A stretch of DNA of 64,000 nucleotides. Source: Punica granatum (Eukaryota > Streptophyta > Magnoliopsida > Myrtales > Lythraceae). Each line of letters begins with the position of its first letter. Position 1 is the first letter of the stretch. The stretch is from positions 40,373,538-40,437,537 of the forward strand of contig NC_045127.1 of NCBI RefSeq assembly GCF_007655135.1. Reading direction: 5' to 3'. Of the stretch, positions 33,347 to 44,090 are shown one piece after another. A program made the translations under genes and the position numbers. The notes under the pieces were generated by a model. The model was not told the origin of the DNA. It did not search any database and saw only the letters and a list, made by a program, of their open reading frames with translations.

Positions 33347-34554
33347 CCCCGTGTAAAGCGTAACCTATGGGCTCAGACTTGAATCGCAACAAATAAGCAA
33401 GTAATAGAGGAAAACAAACAAAAACTGATAGAAACAGATAAAAACAGATGAATACAAACAAGTTGTGTATTATGCGTCTTATTTACGTGATTAATCAATT
33501 ATGAATCGGGGTTACTTGGCAAGCAATTTTCTGGCCTAGACAAATAAGAGAACATTCTAGAGTGCAGTGCTAATTCGATTACGCGTTTGTGAGTTTGTTT
33601 TAAACTTGTTATGTATAATGACAATGCGGTTTTTATGGATTATACGAAGAATACGTGTTTTGATCATAGATTTAGAACCTAAAGTTCCGCTTAACCATTT
33701 TTTAATGTTTAATTAAGTCGAATGAATGGTTAGTTAGATTTTGCACGTTTTACGACAGAGATACCGTGTCTAGGTACCCGAATCTATGCTAAGATGACAA
33801 AAACACCTAAATCGGATGAAGAAGGGTATGCAAATGAAACTTGCACCCGAACGGGCTGCCCATCTTCGTCCGTGGCTTGAAGTGTTTCGATCATCCTAAC
33901 GCCTAGGGTGTCGGCAATTCACGAAATGACGGTTATGCCCTTGAACTGTAAAATGTGTAAAGTGCTCGTGCAAAATTGAGATCACATGACACAAACTATC
34001 TAAAGTCGGTAGTCGGTGTTGACTAATCCCTTGGACCTATCGGGGTCATACCGACCCCAAAAGGACCGAGAAAACTGTCGTTCCGCCCTGGGAATGGTCT
34101 AAGCAAGGCTCGTACACGCCGACTTGAGCCACCTCAAATCGGGCCTGGGCTCGAGTCAAGATGCATGAACATTTCCTAGATGCCCATGCTATGCTTGTTA
34201 TGTGTTTTGGTGCTTTTGAAATTGTGGGTTTTAAAAGGGTATTTCTGACGGTTCATGATCCGTCGACACGATTACAAATTAATAGCTGGTTCAAGCAATT
34301 TATTTAAGCTGAGTGGTTTACTTAGCTGAATGTAGTTTGTTTGGTGTTTGGTTGAGTCGGGTGGGCGGTCGCTGAAAAACGGTTAGTTTTCCGGGAAAAA
34401 CGGTTAGTTTTTTGGCAAAAATGGCCTAGTTTATGGGGCAATGCTTGGGTTGTGCGAATGTTGAAACTAAGGGGGAGTTTCAGAGAGTTTTTGAGAGAGA
34501 ATGGCTTGAGGGAGATTGCAAGAGGTGAAGTGATTACATACTCTTATGCTTAGG

Positions 34555-34562
34555 CTTATATA
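34555..34562 (-). promoter_or_regulatory. TATA-like box in the 3' LTR
   Basis: Minus strand TATATAAGCC. The same position in the 5' LTR (63130-63137) and in the nested copy (~42114-42125) also has a TATA-like run beside 'cctaag', so it is a conserved candidate LTR promoter. Confidence 0.5.
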
Positions 34563-36124
34563 TGGATGCTTAATGAGGCAAATTAAGTGAAACCAAGCAT
34601 GATTAAGAGGATTAGGGAGGGGAAATGTCAAGTTGAGTGTAAGGGAAGTTAAAGGAAAGGTGATGGGAGTTAATGGATGGGAATGTGTGTAAGAGATATT
34701 TTGAACTTGTGGTGGGAAAGGGAGGAGTAGGCCGTAGGAGAGGCTTGCGGCTGGCTGTAGCTTCCCTTCGCTGGCCATGGGTCCCACTTGGCTTGGGGGA
34801 CAGTCGGGGGAAGCTCGGGTCTTAATCGGTCATGCGTTCGAGCTCCGTGGCTCGCATGAATGACGAATTGTCAATGCGCGCACAAAGACGATTCCAATGG
34901 CTCAATATTGCTATGTTTTGCATAAGAAAATGAATGGATGGCCCGGAGGCTCGGAAGCCAGTTTTGCTCGATTTGGATGATCGGAGCGAAGTTAACTGTT
35001 TATGTCACCTATTAGTGTCTATGCGCTGTACTGCTTGCATTGGTGTGTTTTGTGCTTTAGGCGAAAGAGTTAACTCGTCAACCTCTGCCGGAGATCGGGA
35101 ACCGGAGATGTCCCAGGAATCTACGATCAGAGTTCTCTCAGTGTTTCTCGAGTATTCTGATGTGTCCGAAGACCACTGTATTTGTCGTTTGTAAAAAACG
35201 AACCCCAAAGGTTTGCCGATGGACGTTTGAGACCACTTTAAAGCTACTGGGAAGACATTGATGATTTGTGCAGTTCGAGCCGAAATAATTTCCCGAGCCC
35301 TGGGGGTTATTGGGAATGGGTAGTGCAGAGCTCGGGTATTAACATTTCTCAGAACAAGCTCCGAGCGCGAGATTCCACCTGAAATAGACCATTTTTCGAC
35401 CTAAATGGTACTTGTGAAACCTAAATGACTCGTGCAGCGCGATTAGGGTTTATTTCCCTGGCCCTTGAGGCCCCTAGGATTGATTGGCGTGGATTTCATG
35501 CACTTATGATTCGTTAAAAAGGTCTCTGGCTATGGTTTTCTATGGAAAGGGCCCCATTTTCCTAGGTCTGGATCCACTTGGGAGATTAAGATTCTTTCCG
35601 GAAAATAGTCCTCAACCTGTTCCCTGGTCCTGGTGACCCTTGGGTGTGGCCAGACCAGTCTTGGGGTGCCGTTGATTCCCTTGTGCAGTGGAAGTCCCAG
35701 GAGCCTTATTAGAATGACCGTCTACGGATGTTCGGGAGTGCCCCAGCCTAGGTAGATGATTTCCGAAATGCACACGGAGATGACATTGGTTGTTTTGGCA
35801 TCCTGAGGTGTTTTTAGAACCCTATATTATATATCTTTTTATACTCCGGCGATCCAACGGTGAATAGTGCATATGTCAGCTTTTGTCCCCCTGATGTTTA
35901 CTGCTTGCCTAGCTTCTCCGATTCCTTGCTGTGACATTTATGGTGGCCCTGCCTTCTCTTCTGTAGTCTTTGCCCTATGACTGCGTAGTTTCCGCGGCTG
36001 GCCCGACTATGAATATTGACCCGGGCTTCTACTGGGCCTTCTTTTGTCGCGCTTGTTGGGTTGTGATCAGGGTGGTTGCTGATATTCTCTATTGGAACCG
36101 GTGGACCAGAATGGGGTACTGACA

Positions 36125-36140
36125 GCTTCCCTTTCTTTGA
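36125..36140 (-). promoter_or_regulatory. Polypurine tract of the Tat/Ogre element
   Basis: Minus strand AAAGAAAGGGAAGC abuts TGTCAGTACC, the LTR start, as a plus-strand priming PPT should. Confidence 0.85.
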
Positions 36141-36357
36141 TTATGTGCTCGGGTAGAGGATACAACCAAAGATTATGAGAAGCACCCCGTTTGGTCCCGG
36201 CGACTGCCTCGGCACCTCCCCCTATGACCGCTTGCTCTCCTGTTTTGGATGTATGGGAGAAAACCGTGCAAGCGCATGAATCTGTTGCTGTAAATAGGCA
36301 ATAAAGGTAAAGGAATTATGGCAGGGAAGCGAGAAAGTGGAAGAAGTGAAAGCTAGA

Positions 36358-36612
36358 ACTCAAAAGCAGTAAATGGGTGTCAAAATCTAAAAGCGATAAA
36401 TGGGCATCTAAACTCGAAATCGGTAAATGGAGATTTGAATCCGAAAGCGGTAAACGGGTGTTTGAACCTCAAAAGCGGTAAATGGGTGTCTGAACCCTGA
36501 AAGCAGTAGCTGGGTGTCTGAACCCGAAAGGGATAAATGGGTGTCTCAACTCGAAAGCGATAAATGGGCGTTTGAACCCAAAAGCAGCAAATGGGTATCT
36601 AAACTCGAACGC
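36358..36612. repeat. Tandem array, ~28-bp unit, about 9 copies, in the 3' UTR
   Basis: Units follow 'aaagcggtaaatgggtgtc' + 'tgaacccg' with substitutions. The position, just upstream of the PPT on minus, is where Ogre/Tat elements are known to carry hypervariable tandem repeats. Confidence 0.9.
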
Positions 36613-37816
36613 GGATAATTGCAAGTTCAATCATCGGGACTAGCTCGAGTATGCGAAGACATTCGTTTGATAGGAAAATGCAGGAAATGCAGAAGTAAAG
36701 TTCAGTGTTAGGGAATAGTGCAAGGTGCTGAAAAGTTACGATCTGGATTTGCTTGATGTTGAGTTTGGGTTATGCATGGCTTGCCGCTTGTCACATGACA
36801 GGGGCCCGTGGGATGATGGTGTCGCGTGCGCCCCTGAGGACCTTCCGCTCGGGTTGAGATTATGACCTATTGCATGAGGCATACATGAGTCCGTCAGGAG
36901 GAGACGCCTCTTAGGGTTCGCATGCTCGTACCTGCATACAGGAGAACGACAGCTAATGGTCGTTGTCAATCACGCAGAACTGCCGAAATTGCAATATGCA
37001 AAGGAAATCTATGTAATGATGTTTCGAGGGTTTAGACTCAGTGGCCATTTGAGGGGCGGCCGTGTCCCCGAATGTGTCACGTAATTGATTAAAGGAGAGG
37101 CTTTTTGCAGAACGGGCATGACCCGCAGAGTTTTTGCATAAAGTTAAAGGATGGATCTTTACGATCCTCCAAATCAAGGATACGACAATTCGACCCCACT
37201 TCGAGGTGTGCCTCGAGCCCGGAGAGTAGAAGAGAGTTGCTTGCGTCGAAGACCGCCGAACCACTACTTGTTGTAGTTTCACGCGAAGTGCAGCTGTTCT
37301 TTCGTGGTCAGACCGACAATTGCCCCTAATTTTTACCTAGGCCGCAAGACGCGTGACAGCCCAATGGGGTATTTTTATTTGACTTTTCTCTCATATAAGC
37401 TCACTTTTTGCTATGATCACCAGTGCTGGGGTCTTATCGCACCTCTCGATTCTTCTAACTTTTATTTAGACTGCCCTTTGCAGGTTTTCAGTCTAGTGAA
37501 GATTTTAATTCATGCTCTCATTTTTCCACGGCTCCCCTTTATGAGATTTTAAGCCGTGCCCTTTGTTCCCTAATTTTTGCCTAGGCTGCCTCATGGAGGT
37601 TTTCGACCTAACGGGGAAATTTATTCTTTTTCTCTCAAGAATGTTCTGAGATGAGAAAGATTGGGGGGAATGAGTACAAGTGTGGATGAATAGGAAAACT
37701 ACTAGGGTGAAACGGATGTAGAGCCCGAGAAATGCAGGAGAAGATAAGGAGCGAATGTGTGGCTTGAGCCTTGCAGAATTAAGGAAAGAAGAGACTGTAG
37801 GATGATAAAAAGGCTA
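36613..37816 (-). other. 3' untranslated region of the Tat/Ogre element
   Basis: Lies between the integrase stop and the 3' UTR tandem array. Words such as 'cctaatttttacctaggccg' (37324) and 'cctaatttttgcctaggctg' (37569) recur and have a cognate in the nested element at ~45300. No coding sequence. Confidence 0.7.
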
Positions 37817-38224
37817 TCAGGGATAATACTTTTTGATGGCATCGGCGTTGACTGGGAGCGCGTTTTCGGTCCCATCCATGTCGCTGAGGATGATTGCGTC
37901 TCTTGAGAAGACTTCTTTAACGATGAAAGGCCCATCATATTTGTACGCGAACTTGTCCCGAGAGTCAGACGCGATGTGCAGGACCTTTCGAAGGACGAGG
38001 TCGCTGGGGCTGAACTCGCGGTGGCGGACCCTTGCATTGAACGCTCGAGTCATCCTTTGTTGGTAGCATTGGTTGTGGCAAAGCGCTGTTAGCTGCTTCT
38101 CGTCAATCAGATTGAGCTATTCGTACCGTTGCTTCGCCCATTATGCTTCCTCAAGCTCGGACTCGGCGAGAACCCTCATGGAGGGAATCTCTACTTCGAC
38201 TGGGAGGACTACTTCCATGCCGTA
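37817..38224 (-). pseudogene. Tat integrase C-terminal domain (second half of split gene)
   Basis: On minus, starting at 38224: 'VLPVEVEIPSMRVLAESELE', then from 38053 the long open stretch 'AFNARVRHREFSPSDLVLRK', 'FAYKYDGPFIVKEVF' and the conserved end 'NADAIKKYYP' with a stop at 37817. This is the DNA-binding/GPY-F-like end of Tat integrases. Two stops (near 38148 and 38115) interrupt it. Its first residues continue exactly from the sequence ending at 48219 across the nested insertion, which leaves the TACGG/CCGTA duplication at both junctions. Confidence 0.9.
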
Positions 38225-41200
38225 TGTACGGACCCGATGTGGACTCTTGTCGGGGCCCGCATGAGAGCTTTTGGATCACGCGGCTTGGGAGTGTCCACTT
38301 TCCCGGGATGCGTGATGGATACGCGTGAGAATGAGTCGCCACTTACCATTTTACGACCCGAAGGTCGATGGCCGGTGAGTTACTCGGGTCTAGGGGTAGT
38401 GATACACTTAGTTTTGCTAAAGCATTGGTCTGTGCAGAATCGGAAAGTCTGAGTTCGGGGGTTCACGTTACGTGTGGGCCTATATCCCGCACGCCCTTTC
38501 GGTACTCTGGTTTGCTAGGCTTGCATGTTTTAATAATTTACCGCGTGAATTAAGCTGCACTCGACTCACACGTTTTGACACCGGAAATTAGGTGAAGTAA
38601 ACGATGTCGATTGGGAAGCCGAGAGAGAAGCAGGCCCGTATGTCGGGAAATCAGTTCACAATCTTGCGTTATAGTTCATCAGACCATGATGGTTGAATTC
38701 CTGTATGAACTAGAACCGCGATATCTTGGGTTTACTCTTGTCTGGGCAAGCACTGGACCGATTCGACTCTCGAACCGTTCGCTCACCAACTGGGATTCTT
38801 ACAGAATGAATGTACAAAATAAAATCCTTACAATGCTCTCAAAATACAGCAAATTACAAGTAGCAAATGGTTGAATCCAATCAGTTTGCTTTCGGTTATT
38901 ATTCCGCTCAGACTCGCCGTGAGTTCAGGGACACACCGAAAAACTAAAATTCAGCTGAGCTCTTAGTGAATAGGGCGTTGAACCTTGTGATCAATGGTTA
39001 AGGCGTTGAACCCTAAGTGCAATGCGTTCTATGGGTCGGGCTCGACTCGCATAGACAAACAATAGTAGAAAAGTAACAAACAACATGCATATTGCAGACA
39101 ATATGTTTGTTATCGCCAAATGTACGTGGATTAACAGATTATTAATCTATGGGTATTATTGCAAGCAAATACCATATGCTAAACAAGCAAACGCGTGTAA
39201 AACATTTTGCATTCGGCTTTATTTCAAGAACCTGACAGACATGGTATTTGTAGTCAAGTCCTTTGTGTGTGGATTGCTTTTAAAAATTGTTATGTATTGT
39301 GACACTGAATTACCACTGAATTAGCCAAACACATGTTTTGACTCTAGATTTGGAATCTAAAATTCCACCTAACCATTATCTAGTGTTTGGTTAGGTCGAG
39401 TGAAAGGTTAATTAGTGTTTTGCATGTTTTGCGACAGAGATAACCGTTCTAGTTATCCGAGTCTATGCTAGAATGACAGAAACTCATCAGTGGATAAGAA
39501 AAGGCTTTGCAAATGAACCTGCACTTAAACAGATAGCCTATTCTTATCATGACACTGTAGTGTTTCTATCAAGCTAGCCCTAGGGGTGTCGCTGAATTGT
39601 GAAAAGACGATTTGTCATTTATTTGAAAATTGTTTTTAGAAAAGGGAAAACATAGCAGTGTGGGCCACCTCGGCTTGTAGCCGGTGTCCGTCAATTCCCT
39701 GGATCGTCCAGGGTTATGCAAGAACCCCCAAAAAGCCAAAGAATCGGTCTGTCTAACCGGAAGTGATCTAGAAAGATCTTTTGTATCCTAATCTGAGTTA
39801 CCTGAAATCAGGTAAAAACTCAAGTTGAGACACTTAAGTCCTTTCGGACTGCGCGTTTCAGGTTTTGAAATAGATAAGTTTTGAAAAGAGCATTAACGAC
39901 ATTTGACAACTCATCGATGCGAGTTATCAGTTAATTACCAATGCATGCAAACTTATCAATGCCAAGTGGATTTAATCAAATTGAACGTCCCGATTAACCT
40001 GTTTGTGAATTTACAGCTTAAAATTAAATGCCGAATACAGTAAATGTACAGGTTACAGACAATTAGACAGATCATGAATTGATCCACTAAATGGAGTCTA
40101 AGTACCCGAAAAGCTTAATTTAATCAAAACAATTCATGATACGGCGACTAAGACGAGTCCAGGAAGATCGATGATAATTTGGTTAGAATGACCAAAATAC
40201 CCTTGGAACCCAAATGGCCCCGAAAGAGTTATCGATATATGAATCCATGCATTTTTACTTTAAAAACAATGTTTTAAAGTTGTTAGCATGCGAGATTTGC
40301 GACAATATTGAAATTTGCACAAAATCCGAGGAATGGATTTCATTGAGGTAAAGAGACCGTTCTTAACCCGAATAAGGTTAAAGAACTCTTGGCTCTTTCC
40401 TCTTGGGAATAGCCGTGGGTTTCTTTGACCCGTTTCGGGTTTCAAGCATTCTCTTTAACCCAATTTCGACTATTTCTCGCATGCTCAAATGTTAAACACG
40501 GTAAAAACACGTATTTAAAAAAGCCGGTATCGCCATGAGCTTGAAAAACGCATTTAAACATACAAACATGCACAAACACGTTATTTATGGAATTGATAAA
40601 ACAATACTGGCTCCATGGATGCGGGAAAATGTAAAGATTCGGAAAACAACTCAAATCGGGGCAATGAAACCGGTCTTGACCCGAAAAGGTCAAGGGTACC
40701 CTTGGTTACCTCTCCAAGAGGTTAATCCGAGAGGTATCTCCGCTTTTCTGGATCGATATGGTTTCCTCGACTTCAATTTAAACATTTCTCAACATACTAG
40801 CACGTTAAAAGATAATAAACATGCATGATATAACATGGAAATTGCATAAAGATTAAAACTTGGAAGTGAAACATGCATAAAATCCCTTATAACCCCCATA
40901 AACACAATAAAAACGTAAAAGTCCTAGCTCCTCTAAATCGAGAATGGTCATACCTAGTCCCGGGATGCGGGATGGGATTGTAAAAAGTCGGGTTAGACCT
41001 TTGGTGGGTCTGGTTTGGGCTATTTTTCGTTGAACAGACCCGACTGGAAGCTGTCTCGACCTGACTTGGCAGTTTTCGAGTTGGAGGTCACCACGGTGGC
41101 TCCCGATGGAATTTTGATGTAAGGTCAGTGGCTCCCGACTCCTAAGAGACCCTCGGAGGTGGCTGTGGTGGTCGTTTGGTTCCAGACCTATCGAGTTGAC

Positions 41201-43536
41201 CCGTATAGCCCTGCAAAAATAACGAAAAACAGAGTACGTTTGGAGAACAAACCCGACTGGGCAGTTTTCGGGTCAAACGTCACCACAGTGTCTCCCGATA
41301 AAATTTTGAGGCAAGGCCAGTGGCTGCCGACTCCTAACTGACCCCCGGAAGTGGCTGTGGTGGTCGTTTGGTTCCAGACCTATCGGGTTAACCCGTATAG
41401 CCCTGCAAAGATAACGGAAAACATAATACGTTTGGAAAATAGACCCTATTGGGTAGTTTTCAGGTCGGACGTCACCACGGTGTCTCCCGATGGAATTTTG
41501 AGGAAAGGCCAGTAGCTCCCGACTCCTAACTGAGCCCCGGAGGTGGCTGTAGTGGTCGTTTTGCCAAAAGAGTCTCGAATCGATCCGATCTACAAGAAAA
41601 CCGCAAGAACAATCAGAAAATACGACCTGACTGGGCAGTCAGGCTGTTTTTTCGTGCTTGGTTAAAACCGACGGGTTTTTCTTGGATTTCTTGGCTCCTT
41701 TACACCCTAGGGTTGTGTGGGGAGGTGTTTGATGGGTTTTGACAACTCAAACTGACCCGGAAGGTCTTGAAACCCGGGTTGAAAGTTTTGACCTGAGAAG
41801 GGCAGTTTTTCTGTTCGGTTCTGTATTGAGCTTTTTCGATGGGTTTAAGGCTTCAAAATTAAAATATAAGCTTGGAAATGGATAGAGGGGGTTGAAAACA
41901 TGTGAGATATGAGGTTTGGTGAAGTTTAGATTTAAGCTGGGATGGTAAACACCATGATTCCGACTTAAGTCTTGAGGATTTTTGCTTGTTGTTGGTTGAG
42001 TTCTTGCTTGCTAGATTGCTGCGGTTTGCTTGAGGTTCTTGGGAGCTTTTGCTTGATGAAAATGGCAAGTGTTGATGTAAGAGAAAGTGTCTTGAAGTTG
42101 AATAAGGCTTAGGCAATATATATGCAAGCTAATGATGCAATTAGGCAAACAAAGTGCAATTAGGGGGCATGCTTAAAGGATCCGAATTTTTTAAGGGAAT
42201 TAGGGTGGGGTTTTGATTGAATGAAGCATTAATGGATGGATGGTGATGGTGGAGTGTTGAAGTAGAAGACTTAAATATTTTGAAGAAAATAGAATTGCAA
42301 GTTTTCTTATTGTCTTCATGGAGATGAAGAAGACAAAGGAGAAAAGGCCAAGGAAAAGGGTGGCATTGGGCAAGGTTACGGCTGCCCTAGGGCAAGCCGT
42401 GGGTCCCACGGGCGTTGAGGGACGTTCTGGACAAATTTCGGGTCTCGATTTATCGCACGTTTGAGGTTCATGGCTCAAACGAATGTCGAATTATCAATGT
42501 GCGCGCGAAAACAATTCAAATGAGTTTGAAAGCATCCATTTTGCCCAAATGAATGCTCGTGTGGTTTTTGGGCTCGGAAGCCGATTTTGCCCATTTCAGG
42601 CGATCAGAGCAAAGTTAGTCGTTTCGGAATGCACATCTCGTGTCTGCATTCCACGTTGGTCATTTTGACGTCCATTGTCAATCAGACTGGATAATTGACC
42701 AATAAGCCAGTATTACAAATGTGAAGCCGGAGACGTCCTAAGAGCTCGAAGTCGGATTTCTCAGAATGTTTTCTGAGTTGCTTGGATGATCCGGATATCG
42801 CTGCGATCTCTGTTGGTTGAGAACAGACCCCGAATGATTGAAAAAGTGCATCTGAAACCCTAAAAGCACTATTTTAAGGGCCTAGATGGATCGTGCAATT
42901 TCGTCTGAGGATTTCACATTGAGCCTTGGGATGAATAGCACTGTATTGGCCAATCATCTGACATCAAGTTTCCGAAAAAAGGACGTCCGGTTATGAATTT
43001 CCGTAAAAAATGGTCTTTTCTGCTATTCGGAGGTCATTCGGGAAACTTAAAGGAATATTGCAGTCAGATTTGCTCAATTGCGTTTTTCCGCTATAGTTTT
43101 TAGGGCAATGCAGGGTCAACTTCTTTTGTCGTTATTCTGTCAGACCAGTCTCCTGTTATGCATTTCCGAAGGAAGGTATGCTTGTTCTGTCGCTCGGAAG
43201 TCATTCGGGGTGTTTGCGTGGCTTTCAGGAACAGATGTGAAGCACTACTCATGCTCTGTATGTTTGTGGGGCATGGCTGTGTCTGACATTTGACATTAAC
43301 TTTTCTCTGAGAAACTAGCATTTTTTGACTCCCACTGAAAAATTGGCTGTATGCAGAAAGTTGTTCTGTATAGAGCAGATGATCTACAAAATGCGTTTGA
43401 AGACACTTTTCCTATGTTTGGCACTGATGTGGATTTTTAGAGTCCAATATTGGCTATCTTCCGATGGTCGAGCAACCTATCGGAAAATAGGACCGTTCAC
43501 AGTGTATTTTGAAAATGTCGGTTTTGGAATGTTGTG
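38225..43536 (-). repeat. Truncated 3' LTR of the nested element
   Basis: Shares 'gggagtgtccactttccc', 'aattaagctgcactcg' and further landmarks with the other LTRs, in order. It lacks the terminal ~200 bp seen at 48005-48213. More diverged from the host element's LTRs than those are from each other, so it represents another subfamily. Confidence 0.85.
41030..41570. repeat. Tandem repeat, ~192-bp unit, three copies, within the nested LTR
   Basis: 'gtcaccac(g/a)gtg(g/t)ctcccgat' recurs at ~41088, ~41280 and ~41471, with 'gtggctgtggtggtcgtttg' between. The other LTRs lack the array. The third unit is partial. Confidence 0.88.
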
Positions 43537-44090
43537 GGACTCGGTCCTACGGAAGATCTGAGGATGGGACTCGACCCTCTAGGAGATCTAACGGTGGGAC
43601 TCGCCCCTACAGAAGATCTGAGGATGGGACTCGACCTTGTAGGAGATTTAACGGTGGGACTCGGCCCTGTGGGAGATCTCACGGTGGGACTCGGCCCTAT
43701 GGAAGATCTGAGGATGAGACTCGGCCCTGTGGGAGATCTCACGGTGGGACTCGGCCCTACGGAAGATCTGAGGATGAGACTCGGCCCTGTGGGAGATCTC
43801 ACGGTGGGACTCGACCCTACGGAAGATCTGAGAATGTGACTCAGCCGTGTGGGGATCTAATTGTGGGCCTCGGCCCTACGGAAGATTTGAGGATGGGACT
43901 CGATCCTGTAGTAGATCTAATGGTGGGACTCGACCCTACGGAAGATCTGAGGATGGGACTCGGCCCTGTAGGGATCTAATTGTGGGACTCGGCCCTACTG
44001 CAGATCTGAGGATAGGACTCGATCCTTTGGAGATCTAACGGTGGGACTCGGCTTTACAGAAGATCTGAGGATGGGTCATTGTTCCATTTG
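43536..44090. repeat. Tandem array, 60-bp unit (two 30-bp halves), about 9 copies
   Basis: Repeats of 'gggactcggccctacggaag' + 'atctgagga' alternating with 'gggactcggccctgtgggag' + 'atctcacgg'. Because 60 and 30 are multiples of three, every frame stays open for long stretches, giving repetitive Gly/Arg/Asp/Leu peptides that should not be taken as genes. Its place next to the 3' LTR on minus fits the 3' UTR of the nested element. Confidence 0.93.

Larger units (their letters stand above)
32300..36124 (-). repeat. 3' LTR of the Tat/Ogre element
   Basis: Plus strand starts TGTGCGGACCCGAATTTCG and ends GGGTACTGACA; on minus it is TGTCAGTACC...CGCACA. It aligns with 59523-63980 but lacks a block of ~1.43 kb present there (61504-62940). 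The junction is near 34330, between 'agctgaatg' and 'tagtttgtttgg'. It carries a perfect 52-bp tandem duplication at 33243-33346. Confidence 0.93.

Noticed and set aside
34934..35194. 86-codon plus frame, with a cognate at 63609-63839
   Set aside because: Repeated because both lie at the same LTR position. The frame is opposite to the element and accumulates changes without protein-level constraint visible by eye.
43497..44038. Several open frames on both strands with Gly-Thr-Arg-Pro or Asp-Leu repeats
   Set aside because: They are forced open by the 60/30-bp tandem array, whose period is a multiple of three. No start context or homologue.
43536..44090. CRISPR-like regular repeats
   Set aside because: Units are contiguous with no unique spacers, in a plant retroelement context.
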